From contig JAUIGU010000009.1 in the NCBI GenBank assembly GCA_030432595.1, forward strand, positions 1 to 64,000: a DNA stretch of 64,000 bases, written 5' to 3'. Both the position numbers and the translations under genes were made by a program. The notes under the pieces were generated by a model that saw only the letters and a program-made list of their open reading frames with translations, ran no database searches and had not been told where the DNA came from. Below, in pieces: positions 42,805 through 51,462 of this stretch. The stretch is from Phycisphaerae bacterium (GTDB lineage: Bacteria > Planctomycetota > Phycisphaerae > Phycisphaerales > Phycisphaeraceae). Every line of letters starts with the position of its first letter. The first letter of the stretch is position 1.

Positions 42805-43653
42805 TCAGTCCGCCGTGGCGCGGCGTCGACGCAGGGCCAGGGCGCCCAGGCCCATCAGGCCGCTCACCGCCGCCGACGGCGAGGGCACGGCCGACACCGA
42901 GGTCAACTCGATGATCGTCCGCGGCGTCCCCCCATTATCGAAGTCACCCTCGGTCCGGATCAAGCCCAATCCGCGGGCGAAGTACTTGTTTTCCAGCACG
43001 CCGGGTTCCAGGGCCGTGCTGTCTACGGTCCACAGCACGTCGTCGAACGGGCCCAACGGGCCTTCGATCATCTGGGCCAGGGCGATGATCTCTCCTTGAT
43101 CCACCGCCTCGTCGTCGGGGGCGAACTCCTGGTAGTAGCTGAAGCCGGGCGTCAGCACGGAGGGCATCTGGTAGCCGGGCTGGGCGTCGTTGATGCCGGC
43201 CTCCCACGCGCCGACATCCTCGCTGCCGGTCGGGTTGCCGTCGTCGTCGTAGTAGAACTCGGTCGTGTCCTCGCCGAGGTACCAGACGTTGCCGGCCCGG
43301 TCCTGGGCGAACCAGTCGCGGGTGGCCTCGACGCGCAGGCCGTCCACCCACTCCTGCGAATACACGACGACCGCGTCGATGCCGGCCACGGTCCGCCGGT
43401 CAAACAGCACCTCTTCCACGACGCGTTCGGGGACCAACTCGTCCTCATCCTCGTCGTAGGCCAGGCCTTCGTACACACGGATCGTGCCCGGCACCTGCGG
43501 GAAGTAGGGGTGGTCCACCGGGGCGCCGGCGTCGAAGTCCGCCGGCGAGAACACCGGCAAGACCGTTTCGCCCTCCGCCGTCCCGACCACGGCCACTGCC
43601 ACCGCCGCGACGCACGCCGCCGCGAGGCTTCCGTTCGACTTCATCCAAACCAT
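42805..43653 (-). CDS. Secreted protein with VPSP-type PEP-CTERM tail
   Basis: A 282-aa exported protein. Signal peptide; a domain with HPYFPQVPGTIRVYEG and DWFAQDRAGNVWYLGEDT, a recurrent uncharacterised family of secreted proteins; and a C-terminus VPSPSAAVSGLMGLGALALRRRR, the hydrophobic-plus-Arg tail common in Phycisphaerae. AAAGGG upstream supports ATG 43653. It lies beside the two-component genes, but on its own promoter. Function unknown. Confidence 0.82.
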   Translation of the reverse strand: MVWMKSNGSLAAACVAAVAVAVVGTAEGETVLPVFSPADFDAGAPVDHPYFPQVPGTIRVYEGLAYDEDEDELVPERVVEEVLFDRRTVAGIDAVVVYSQEWVDGLRVEATRDWFAQDRAGNVWYLGEDTTEFYYDDDGNPTGSEDVGAWEAGINDAQPGYQMPSVLTPGFSYYQEFAPDDEAVDQGEIIALAQMIEGPLGPFDDVLWTVDSTALEPGVLENKYFARGLGLIRTEGDFDNGGTPRTIIELTSVSAVPSPSAAVSGLMGLGALALRRRRATAD

Positions 43654-43947
43654 CGTTCGCCCTTTCAAAGGAACCCGCCGCCGTGGTCCCGGTCACACCT
43701 CGGACCGGCCGACCCAACGACGCGGACGAAACTACGGCGACCTTCCTTAAGGCCCGTTGAAGAGACCTGGAATTGCAGAGAGAACATCTCGGGGATCTGA
43801 TGTTTGCTGAATGTTTGGATCGCGCTGTGCGGCGAGGGGCGGTCCGGTCCGTCGTTTGAACGCTGCAATAACGGGAGTCCAAGGCCGTTTGCCCGGGTAG
43901 TGGGCGTCGGTCCCACGTCCTTCCACGCAGATTCAGGAGCTTTCGTG

Positions 43948-44604
43948 ATGCGTCAACGCACTTCCATGTTTATCTCCCGCCGCGGCCTGGGCCTGGTGTC
44001 GGCGGCGTTGGTCGTGGCCCTGGCCGGGGTCGCCATGCCGGTGGCGGCGCAAGACGGCCCGCCGGATCGGCAGCGCGGTAATCGGCAACGGTTCGAGGAC
44101 ATGAGTGACGAGGAGCGCGAGGCGTTCCGCGAGCGCATGATGGAGCGGCTGGCCGAGCGCGAGGCCGAGATGCTCGAAGACCTCCGCGAGGAGATGGGCG
44201 CCGGCGAAGACGACTTCGCGGTGCTGAGCCCGATGATCGTGCGGGTGCAGAGCCTGCAGCGCGAGCGGGACACGCTCGCCGCCGCGGCGCGCTTCGGCGG
44301 GCGCGGCGGCCCGGGCGGACGCGGTCAGGGGCGTGGCGGCGGGCGCGGCTTCGGCGGCCCGGGCGGCTTCGCGATGTTTGACATGTCCGAGCACGCCCAG
44401 AGCTGGCAGGACGCGCGGGCCGGGTTGGAGGAGGCGCTCGAGGACGATGACGCCGCCGCCGAGACGCTGCACGAGAAGATCAAGGCCTTGCGAGCCGCGC
44501 GGGCGGCGCACGAGTCGGAGCTCGCGTCGGCGCAGAAGGAGCTGCGCGAGGTGTTGGTTGCGCGGCAGGAGGCCGTGCTGATCCTGCGTGGCATGCTCGA
44601 CTGA
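43948..44604 (+). CDS. Spy/CpxP-like periplasmic protein
   Basis: A 218-aa exported protein. The signal peptide ends in MPVAAQ; the mature part is charged and helical with two long heptad-like stretches (FRERMMERLAEREAEMLEDL; LEEALEDDDAAAETLHEKI) split by a Gly/Arg-rich linker. It resembles Spy/CpxP or zinc-resistance-associated proteins by layout only, with no clear LTxxQ motif. AGGAG at 43935-43939 sets the start. It lies just before the T2SS operon and may be cotranscribed. Confidence 0.7.
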   Translation: MRQRTSMFISRRGLGLVSAALVVALAGVAMPVAAQDGPPDRQRGNRQRFEDMSDEEREAFRERMMERLAEREAEMLEDLREEMGAGEDDFAVLSPMIVRVQSLQRERDTLAAAARFGGRGGPGGRGQGRGGGRGFGGPGGFAMFDMSEHAQSWQDARAGLEEALEDDDAAAETLHEKIKALRAARAAHESELASAQKELREVLVARQEAVLILRGMLD

Positions 44605-44626
44605 CTTTGACCTGTTGGCGATCACG

Positions 44627-44665
44627 CACCCGGCGGTCCCCGTGCTGGTCACGGGCCGCCGGGTG
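44627..44665 (+). promoter_or_regulatory. Strong hairpin just before gspE (attenuator or terminator)
   Basis: CACCCGGCGG and its inverse CCGCCGGGTG flank a further pairing (CCCGTG/CACGGG), giving about 16 bp with a 2-nt bulge and a small loop. No T-run follows. It ends 32 nt before the gspE start. Confidence 0.55.
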
Positions 44666-44697
44666 CTGGTCGTGTTTCCGCACCTTGTCGCACTGAG

Positions 44698-46416
44698 ATG
44701 TTGATGCAACCGGTCCTCGAACGCCTGCGTGAACAAGGCCTGCTCGACGGCGACGCCGCCGATCGCGCCGAGCGTCTCTGGCGCGACGGCATGGCGTTCG
44801 AACGCGCAGTCTTGAGCGTGGATGGCGTGACGCCGGTACAACTGCTCTCGACGATGTCCGAGGCCTACGGCATGACGAGCGTCGATCTGGCCGACGCCGA
44901 GATGGACCCGACGCTGCTGGCGTCGATGCCGGCCCGCATGCTGCTGCAACACCGGATGCTGCCGCTGACGCGCGACGGGCAGACGGTGCGCGTCGCCCTC
45001 GCCTCGCCCGAGGCGACCGAGGCGCTCGACGAATTGCGGGTGTTGTCGGGGTTCGACATGGAGCCGGTGTTTGCGGACGGCGAGGCGATCGACCGCCTGC
45101 TGCGGCAGCACCTGGGGCTGGGGGCAGACACCGTGCAGTCGATGGTCGAGATCGACCCCGACGCGGTGCTGGACGACCCCGACGGGCAGGTCGATCTGGC
45201 CGAGGCCGCCGAAGACGCGTCGATCATCAAGTTCGTCAACGAAATTTTGATCGATGCGCTCAAGCGCCGTGCGACGGACGTGCACTTCGAGCCCTTCGAG
45301 GGCAAGCTGAAGGTGCGCTTCCGCATCGACGGCGTGCTGGTGGACGCGGCGGTGCCGGCGGAGATCCGGCGGTTCCAGCCGGCGATCGTGTCGCGCCTGA
45401 AAATCCTCAGCCACCTGGACATCGCCGAGAAACGTCTGCCGCAGGACGGCCGGATCAAGCTGCGCATCGGCGGGCGCGACGTGGACGTCCGTGTGTCCGT
45501 GATCCCCATGCTCTTCGGCGAGGCGGTCGTGCTGCGCCTGCTTGACCGGCAGGGCGCGCTGACCGGGCTCGAAGGCCTGGGCATGAACGCCGTCGATGAA
45601 AAGGCCTTCCGGCGCGTCCTGCACCAGCCGCACGGCATCATCCTCGTCACCGGGCCCACCGGGTCCGGCAAGACCACAACTCTTTACGCCGCGCTCGCCC
45701 AGATCAACGACGTGCAGCGCAAGATCATCACCATCGAAGACCCCATCGAGTACCACCTCGAAGGCGTCAACCAGATCCAGGTCGACACCAAGACCGGGCT
45801 CACGTTTGCGAAGGGCCTGCGCGCGGTCTTGCGTCACGACCCCGATGTCGTGCTCATCGGCGAGATCCGCGACCGCGAGACGGCCGAGATCGCGGTGCAG
45901 GCGTCGCTGACCGGGCACCTCGTCTTCTCGACGCTGCACACCAACGATGCGCCCAGCGCGGTGACGCGGCTGATCGACATGGGCGTCGAGCCGTTCCTGG
46001 TCGCGTCGTCGCTGGAGATGGTGCTCGCGCAACGCCTGGTCCGTCTGATCTGCCCGGACTGCAAGGCGCCGGTGCCCGACGCGGACCGCGCGCTCTACGA
46101 GCAGGAACTGGGCACGGCCTTGCCCGCCACGCTGTCGCACGGGCGCGGCTGCCAAGCGTGCGGCAACAGCGGATACCGCGGCCGGCAGGGCATCTTCGAG
46201 GTCATGCCGATGTCCGACGAGCTGCGCACCCTCACCACCGACCGCGTCTCGTCGCGCGAGATCCAGCGTGTGGCGGAGCGGCAGGGCATGAAGCGGCTGC
46301 GCGAAGACGGGTGGCGACTGCTGACCGACGGCCGCACAACGCTCGAAGAGATCATGCGCGTCACCAAGAGCGAGACGCTTGAACAAGGCGGCGGCGAGCG
46401 GGCGGGGGGCGGCTGA
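44698..46416 (+). CDS. gspE: Type II secretion ATPase GspE
   Basis: Cytoplasmic motor (572 aa) of the secretion system. An N-terminal MshEN-like domain (about 1-150), then the ATPase core: Walker A GPTGSGKTTTLY, Asp box IEDPIEYHLE, Walker B-like DPDVVLIGEIRDRETAE, His box TGHLVFSTLHTNDAP. A zinc tetracysteine follows (ICPDCKAP ... GCQACGNSG). First gene of the operon. Start is ATG 44698 or 44704; no strong ribosome-binding site. Confidence 0.94.
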   Translation: MLMQPVLERLREQGLLDGDAADRAERLWRDGMAFERAVLSVDGVTPVQLLSTMSEAYGMTSVDLADAEMDPTLLASMPARMLLQHRMLPLTRDGQTVRVALASPEATEALDELRVLSGFDMEPVFADGEAIDRLLRQHLGLGADTVQSMVEIDPDAVLDDPDGQVDLAEAAEDASIIKFVNEILIDALKRRATDVHFEPFEGKLKVRFRIDGVLVDAAVPAEIRRFQPAIVSRLKILSHLDIAEKRLPQDGRIKLRIGGRDVDVRVSVIPMLFGEAVVLRLLDRQGALTGLEGLGMNAVDEKAFRRVLHQPHGIILVTGPTGSGKTTTLYAALAQINDVQRKIITIEDPIEYHLEGVNQIQVDTKTGLTFAKGLRAVLRHDPDVVLIGEIRDRETAEIAVQASLTGHLVFSTLHTNDAPSAVTRLIDMGVEPFLVASSLEMVLAQRLVRLICPDCKAPVPDADRALYEQELGTALPATLSHGRGCQACGNSGYRGRQGIFEVMPMSDELRTLTTDRVSSREIQRVAERQGMKRLREDGWRLLTDGRTTLEEIMRVTKSETLEQGGGERAGGG

Positions 46417-46418
46417 CC

Positions 46419-47651
46419 GTGGCGAGCTTCCGCTACACCGCCCTGACCAGTGACGGGCGCGAAACCGCCGGCACCATCGCCGCCAGCGACCGCCCGGGCG
46501 CGATCGGCGCCATCGAGCAGCTCGGGCTGATCCCCGTCAACATCGACGTCGGCGAAGCGAAGGCCCCGCGCACGCCGTTGTTTCAACGCGGTGCTTCGGA
46601 CCCCACGGCGATCAAGCTGCGTCCGGCGACGACGCTGGTGTTCATGCGGCAGTTGTCGAACCTGTTGAGCGCCGGCGTGCCGCTGAGCCGGGCGCTGCAG
46701 GTGCTGGGCCGCGAGTCGTCGAAGCCCGACGCCAAGGCGGTGTGGAAGGGCATCCAGGACCGCGTGGTCGACGGCTCGGCGCTGGCGGACGCGATGGCGC
46801 GGTTCCCGCGGACGTTTTCGACGGTGCAGGTCGCGATGGTCCGCGCCGGCGAGGCGGGCGGGTTTCTGGACGTTGTGCTCAAGCAGATCGCCGACTTCAT
46901 GGAGCGCGAGCGCGAGCTGCGCAGCCGGGTGGGCGCGGCGCTGGTGTACCCGTGCGTGCTGGCGTTCATCGCGGCGGGCGTGGTGACGTTTCTGCTGTGG
47001 TGGTTCATCCCGCGGTTCTCGGAGATCTTCGCGGAGTTCGGCGAGTCGTTGCCGGCGCTGACGCAGTTGATCCAGGCGGCGAGTGGGTTGGTGCGCAGCT
47101 ACGGGTTGTTTGTGCTGGTGGGCGGGGCGGCGGCGGTGTTCTTCCTTCAGCGCTATCTCAAGACGGACGCGGGGAAGCGCGTGCGCGACCGGGTCCTCCC
47201 GGCGCTGCCGGGGGTCGGGAAGGTCACGACGAAGTTCGCGCTGGTCCGCTTCACCCGCATGCTGGGCACGCTGATCGGGGCGGGTGTGCCGCTGCTGTCG
47301 GCGTTGAAGACGGCGCGGGAGGCGGTGGGCAATCAGTTGTTGGCCGACACGCTGACCGGCGCGATCGCGCAGGTGCGCGAGGGCGCGTCGGTGGCGCACA
47401 GCCTGGCGCAGTGCCCGGCGCTGTTCCCCGAGTCGCTGATCGAGATGATCGCGGTGGCCGAGGAGTCGGGCCGGCTCGACGCGGAACTGGTGCGCATGGC
47501 GGACGAGCTGGAGTCGGACTTGGACCGGCAGTTGCGCGTGCTGGTGGCGTTGGCCGAGCCGGCGTTGTTGTTCGCGATGGCGGTGGTGGTGGGCACGATC
47601 GTGATCGGGATGCTGCTGCCGGTGTTCGATTTGTGGGACGCGGTGCAGTGA
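46419..47651 (+). CDS. gspF: Type II secretion inner-membrane protein GspF
   Basis: A 410-aa platform protein with the two repeated cytoplasmic domains and three membrane helices. Landmarks: TLVFMRQLSNLLSAGVPLSR, GALVYPCVLAFIAAG, TKFALVRFTRMLGTLIGAGV, MIAVAEESGRLD. GTG start 2 nt after the gspE stop. A 148-nt gap, filled by two repeat elements, separates it from gspG. Confidence 0.94.
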   Translation: MASFRYTALTSDGRETAGTIAASDRPGAIGAIEQLGLIPVNIDVGEAKAPRTPLFQRGASDPTAIKLRPATTLVFMRQLSNLLSAGVPLSRALQVLGRESSKPDAKAVWKGIQDRVVDGSALADAMARFPRTFSTVQVAMVRAGEAGGFLDVVLKQIADFMERERELRSRVGAALVYPCVLAFIAAGVVTFLLWWFIPRFSEIFAEFGESLPALTQLIQAASGLVRSYGLFVLVGGAAAVFFLQRYLKTDAGKRVRDRVLPALPGVGKVTTKFALVRFTRMLGTLIGAGVPLLSALKTAREAVGNQLLADTLTGAIAQVREGASVAHSLAQCPALFPESLIEMIAVAEESGRLDAELVRMADELESDLDRQLRVLVALAEPALLFAMAVVVGTIVIGMLLPVFDLWDAVQ

Positions 47652-47670
47652 GTTTTGACAGAGGTTTTTA

Positions 47671-47701
47671 GCCGCAGATTGACGCGGATGAACGCAGATT
47701 G
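47671..47701. repeat. CCGCAGATTGACGCGGATGAACGCAGATT-type repeat
   Basis: Near-tandem words (GCAGATT, GCGGATG, GCAGATT) directly after gspF, in the style of short dispersed intergenic repeats. Confidence 0.5.
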
Positions 47702-47771
47702 AGATTTGAAATATGCATGAAATACAAACGCCATACGCCGTTTCCAAGTGCGACCGATGCTGTTGCCGACT

Positions 47772-47806
47772 CCCTCTCCCTGGCAGGGAGAGGGCCGGGG
47801 TGAGGG
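47772..47806. repeat. Palindromic CCCTCTCCC repeat covering the gspG start
   Basis: CCCTCTCCCT (47772-47781) and its inverse AGGGAGAGGG (47785-47794) with a GGC loop, followed by CCGGGGTGAGGG. The probable GTG start of gspG (47800) lies within its tail. Confidence 0.75.
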
Positions 47807-48252
47807 TCGGGCGACCGAGTTCCACGGTCCATGCTCGCCGCCGTGCCTTCGGCTTCAGCATCCTAGAACTGCTTCTGGTGCTGGTGATCCTCTCGATCCT
47901 CGCGGGGATTGTCGGCGTGCGGTTTGCCGGGCAGTCGGCCGACGCGAAGATCAAGGCGGCGCAGTCGCAGCTCACCGAGTTCGGCACGGCGCTGGACACC
48001 TACGAGATCAAGACCGGCGGCTACCCCACCACGCAGCAAGGCCTCGACGCGCTCGTCGAACAGCCCAGTGGCGTGGACGACTGGCCCGGGCAACTGCTGG
48101 CCAAGGGCGTGCCCGACGACCAGTGGGGCAACGAGTGGCAGTACCGCATGCCCGGCACTCACAACACCGCGGGCTACGACCTTTATTCGTTCGGCCCCGA
48201 CGGGCAGCAGGGCGGCGGCGATGACATCACCAACTGGAGCGAAGACGACTGA
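47800..48252 (+). CDS. gspG: Major pseudopilin GspG
   Basis: Main pseudopilus subunit (about 150 aa). Leader then RRAFGFSILELLLVLVILSI: prepilin cleavage after Gly, Glu at +5. The C-terminal part (GGYPTTQQGLDALVEQP, DQWGNEWQYRMPG, SFGPDGQQGGGDDI) is the GspG calcium-binding fold. The frame is open to ATG 47713, but that extension is repeat-derived; GTG 47800 has GAGAGGG upstream and gives a normal length. Same strand as the rest of the operon. Confidence 0.93.
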   Translation: MRVGRPSSTVHARRRAFGFSILELLLVLVILSILAGIVGVRFAGQSADAKIKAAQSQLTEFGTALDTYEIKTGGYPTTQQGLDALVEQPSGVDDWPGQLLAKGVPDDQWGNEWQYRMPGTHNTAGYDLYSFGPDGQQGGGDDITNWSEDD

Positions 48253-48254
48253 AG

Positions 48255-48785
48255 ATGTTCGTGCCGCGTTTTTCATCCCGTGCGGCCTTCACGCTGCTCG
48301 AGTTGATCCTCGTGTTGGCGATCGCGGCGGCGCTGCTGTCGGTGGTGGCGGCGAGCCTGCGCGGTTTTTACGCCGAGCGAAAGGTCGATGACGCGGCCAC
48401 GCATCTGGTCGCGCTGCTGCACCAGGGCCAACAGCGAGCGGTGCGTGACGGCACGGTGTACCGCATGGTGGTGGACCCGGACGAGCGCGAGTACCAGATG
48501 GTCGAGGCGTCGGCGGGGTTCGATCGGCCGATCGAGTCGGAGTGGGGGCGGGTGTTCAGCTTGCCCGAGCACGTCGAGCTCTGGTGGGACGGCGAGTCGT
48601 CGTCGTCGCAGGTTCATGCGATCCAGTTGTCGCCGGACGGGACGGTGGAGCCGTTCAAGTTCCTGCTGGTCGGGCCGAACGGCACGACGCGGATGGTGTC
48701 GAACCTTGCGGCGGGCGGCGCGTTGACCGTGTTTTCTTACGAGGAGTCCGGCGTTGCGGAAGGCCACGTCAACCAGATGCAGTGA
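48255..48785 (+). CDS. gspH: Minor pseudopilin GspH
   Basis: A 176-aa type IV pilin-like protein: FTLLELILVLAIAAALLSVV after Ala (RAA at -1, not the usual Gly), with Glu at +5, then a GspH-like beta domain (FKFLLVGPNGTTRM). Start at ATG 48255, 2 nt after gspG. Overlaps gspI by 32 nt with the start used there. Confidence 0.85.
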   Translation: MFVPRFSSRAAFTLLELILVLAIAAALLSVVAASLRGFYAERKVDDAATHLVALLHQGQQRAVRDGTVYRMVVDPDEREYQMVEASAGFDRPIESEWGRVFSLPEHVELWWDGESSSSQVHAIQLSPDGTVEPFKFLLVGPNGTTRMVSNLAAGGALTVFSYEESGVAEGHVNQMQ

Positions 48786-49188
48786 GCGCGGCCGGTTTGT
48801 CCGTTGCGTGCGGCGCGGCGGCGGCTTCACGCTGCTGGAGGTGCTCGCGGCGCTGATCCTGGTGGCCGTGGTGCTGCCGGTGGCGATGCGCGGGTTGAGT
48901 CTGGCGACGCAGGGCGGCAGCTACGCGCGGTCGGTGACGGTGGCGACGGACCTGGCGAAGAGCAAGCTGGCCGAGGTCGTCGCGGACGGATCGTGGGACA
49001 CCGGCGACGACCGCGGCGTGTTCGACGCGGCCTGGGGCGACGACGCGGACCGGTTCGAGTGGACGCTGGCCGTGAGCGACTGGCTGGGCACGACGATGAA
49101 AGAGGTTCGCATCACGGTGTCGTGGGAGCAACGGAACGCATTGCAGTCGGTGTCGATCGCGACGGTGGTGATGGAGGAGGGGGTGTGA
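48754..49188 (+). CDS. gspI: Minor pseudopilin GspI
   Basis: A 144-aa minor pilin: RRGGGFTLLEVLAALILVAV with cleavage after Gly and Glu at +5, then a short beta domain (FEWTLAVSDWLGTTMKEVRI). The TTG start at 48754 overlaps gspH; GTG 48808 is an alternative with a very short leader. The stop overlaps gspJ by 1 nt (TGATG). Confidence 0.83.
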   Translation: MRKATSTRCSERGRFVRCVRRGGGFTLLEVLAALILVAVVLPVAMRGLSLATQGGSYARSVTVATDLAKSKLAEVVADGSWDTGDDRGVFDAAWGDDADRFEWTLAVSDWLGTTMKEVRITVSWEQRNALQSVSIATVVMEEGV

Positions 49189-49973
49189 TGCATCCCGCTT
49201 CAACCTCGAGTTCAACTGACCGATTGAGGCGGACCGGCGGATTCACGCTGCTCGAGTTGTTGCTGGCGATGACGGTGGCGGCGTCGGTGGGCGTGGTGCT
49301 GGTGGTGAGCCTGCGGATCGCGTTCGCGGCGCGGGACGCGGCGGTGGAAGAGGTCGGCACGGCGCGGGCGTTGTCGGCGGCGTTCGGCCGGATCGAGGAC
49401 GACCTGCGCGGCGTGATGCGGCCGACGGGCGTGTTCGCGGAGGCGTTCGACGGCACGGACGAGGCGGACGACGAGGGCCGGGCCGCCGACCGCGTGACGT
49501 ACACGACCAACAACCCGTGGTGGCCGGCGGCGGAGCCGATGGGCGAGCTGTTCCGGGTGGAGTTGTCGGTGGTGGACCGCGCGGTGTTCTTCGATCCGGT
49601 CTGGCTCGACGCCGAGGCCGAGGAAGACGACGACACGGAGCCCGCGGACTTCGGCCGTTGCCTCGTGCGCACGGTGACGACGAACCTGCTCCCCAGCGGC
49701 GAAGCGGCGCAGACGCAACAACTGCTGGTGGACCGCGTGGTCGGTTTCGACGTGCGCTACAGCGACGGCACGGACTGGCTCGACGACTGGCAATCCACGG
49801 AGCAGGACGACACACTGCCGACCGCGGTGGAGGTGACGCTGTCGGTGCTGTCCGAGGGCGTGCGGGTCACAGATGATGATTTGGAAGCGAGCATCATGAC
49901 GCGGCGGTTCGTGTCGGCGTTGCCGATGGCGCCCAGCGCTGCGCAGCGGCAGGTGGAGGCGGCCGGTGGCTGA
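49188..49973 (+). CDS. gspJ: Minor pseudopilin GspJ
   Basis: A 261-aa minor pilin: TGGFTLLELLLAMTVAASVG with Gly cleavage site, then a larger beta domain (AFGRIEDDLRGVM, VTYTTNNPWW, VVGFDVRYSDGTDWLDDW). ATG at 49188 follows the gspI stop by overlap. The frame is open upstream but that part is the shadow of gspI. Confidence 0.85.
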   Translation: MHPASTSSSTDRLRRTGGFTLLELLLAMTVAASVGVVLVVSLRIAFAARDAAVEEVGTARALSAAFGRIEDDLRGVMRPTGVFAEAFDGTDEADDEGRAADRVTYTTNNPWWPAAEPMGELFRVELSVVDRAVFFDPVWLDAEAEEDDDTEPADFGRCLVRTVTTNLLPSGEAAQTQQLLVDRVVGFDVRYSDGTDWLDDWQSTEQDDTLPTAVEVTLSVLSEGVRVTDDDLEASIMTRRFVSALPMAPSAAQRQVEAAGG

Positions 49974-51462
49974 TGCGTGCATCGCCGAGTGTCGGGCTGG
50001 CCGACGTCGTCGCGCGTCGTCGCGTCGGGGCGTGGCGTTGGTGGTGACGCTGGCGGTGGTGTTGTCGATCGCGTCGCTGGCGATCGTGTTTGCGCGGCAG
50101 ATGCAGGGCGATATGTTCGCGTCGCGCAACGCGGTGTCGGCGGCGCAGGCCGAGGCGATCGTGGACGGCGTGACGCGGGCCGTCGTCGCCGACCTCTGGG
50201 ACGACCTGGTCAACGGCACGGCGCCGGCGGTGGACCTGATCGACGTCGAGGGCGGCCGGCTGGGCGACGGGGCGTACTGGATCGTCCGCCCCAACTTCGA
50301 CGACGACACGCGGTGGGCGTTCGGCGTGGTCGGCGAGTCGGGCAAGCTCGACCTGAACCGCGCGACGTCGGAACAGCTCCAGGCGCTACCGAACATGTCG
50401 GCCGACCTGGCCGACGCGATGATCGACTGGCGCGACGGCGACGAAGACGTCAGCGAATACGGGGCCGAGGCGCCGTCCTACCTCGCGCTCGACCCGGCGT
50501 ACCTGGCGAAGAACGCAGACTTCGAATCGGTCGAGGAACTGAAGCTGATCGTCGGGATGGACGACCTGATCCTCTTCGGCGAGGACACGAACCACAACGG
50601 TGTGCTCGACGCCAGCGAGAACGACGCGGAACTGACCGGCGTGGCCGACAACCGCAACGGCGTACTGGACCGCGGCCTGTACGACTTTGTCACCGTGTTC
50701 GGCGGGACGTCGGCAGCGCCCGACGGCGACGAACCGGTGGACCTGAACAACGCGGAGACGGACGAGGTCCGTGACGGTCTGGTCGCGGTGCTGTCCGAAG
50801 CGCGGGCGAACGAGTTGGCGGCGCGGGTGCCGTCGGGTCGGCCGTTCGGGAGCGTGTTGGAGTTTTATGTGCGTCTGGAGGTGACCCCGGTCGAACAGAC
50901 ACAGCTAGCGGGGCGATTGACGGCGTCGGCGACCGATGCCCCCGGGGGCGGCAACGGGGGCGGTGACGGTGCGAATCAACCGAATCAGGCCGCCGGCAAC
51001 GCGGGGGAAAACGGCGACGACGCGAGCGAGGAGTCGGTGTTGGTCGATGTGTTCTTCGCCCCGGCCGAGGTGTTCGAGGCGTTACCGGGCCTGGAGCCCG
51101 GCGACGGCGAGGCGATCGTTTCCGCGCGGCAGTCCGGCGTGACTGCGGGCAGTCTGTCGTGGGTCGCTGACGCGCTGGGCAACGAGAAGGCCTTTTCGAT
51201 CGGGCCTTTCTTGGCCGCGCGGAGCCAGCGGTTCTCGGCGGACATCGTTGCAATCAGCGGGGACGGTCGTGCGTTCGCCCGGCGGCGGGTGGTGGTCGAT
51301 GCGACCGAAGCCACGGCTGACGTGCCGCCGCGGGTGGTCTACAGCCGGGATCTGTCGTCGTTGGGATGGCCGCTGGACCCGCAGATCATGGCCGACCTGC
51401 GTGCGGGGGTGCCGGCCGACGACGTGGTCCGCAGTTACACGACGACCGGGGTGAACCCATGA
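49966..51462 (+). CDS. gspK: Minor pseudopilin GspK, long form
   Basis: Tip minor pseudopilin (498 aa; E. coli-type proteins are about 320). The N-terminus SSRRGVALVVTLAVVLSIAS lacks the usual Glu at +5, as is normal for GspK. Two SAM-like helical regions follow (LDLNRATSEQLQALPNMSAD; DLNNAETDEVRDGL), then a Gly/Asn-rich linker (about 325-345) and a third helix-hairpin-helix-like part (FEALPGLEPGDGEAIV). The extra length is in the C-terminal third. GTG start overlaps gspJ by 8 nt. Confidence 0.85.
   Translation: MADACIAECRAGRRRRASSRRGVALVVTLAVVLSIASLAIVFARQMQGDMFASRNAVSAAQAEAIVDGVTRAVVADLWDDLVNGTAPAVDLIDVEGGRLGDGAYWIVRPNFDDDTRWAFGVVGESGKLDLNRATSEQLQALPNMSADLADAMIDWRDGDEDVSEYGAEAPSYLALDPAYLAKNADFESVEELKLIVGMDDLILFGEDTNHNGVLDASENDAELTGVADNRNGVLDRGLYDFVTVFGGTSAAPDGDEPVDLNNAETDEVRDGLVAVLSEARANELAARVPSGRPFGSVLEFYVRLEVTPVEQTQLAGRLTASATDAPGGGNGGGDGANQPNQAAGNAGENGDDASEESVLVDVFFAPAEVFEALPGLEPGDGEAIVSARQSGVTAGSLSWVADALGNEKAFSIGPFLAARSQRFSADIVAISGDGRAFARRRVVVDATEATADVPPRVVYSRDLSSLGWPLDPQIMADLRAGVPADDVVRSYTTTGVNP

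Noticed and set aside
44605-44697. Independent promoter for the T2SS operon
   Set aside because: No TANNNT or -35 could be picked out before gspE; only the hairpin is clear.
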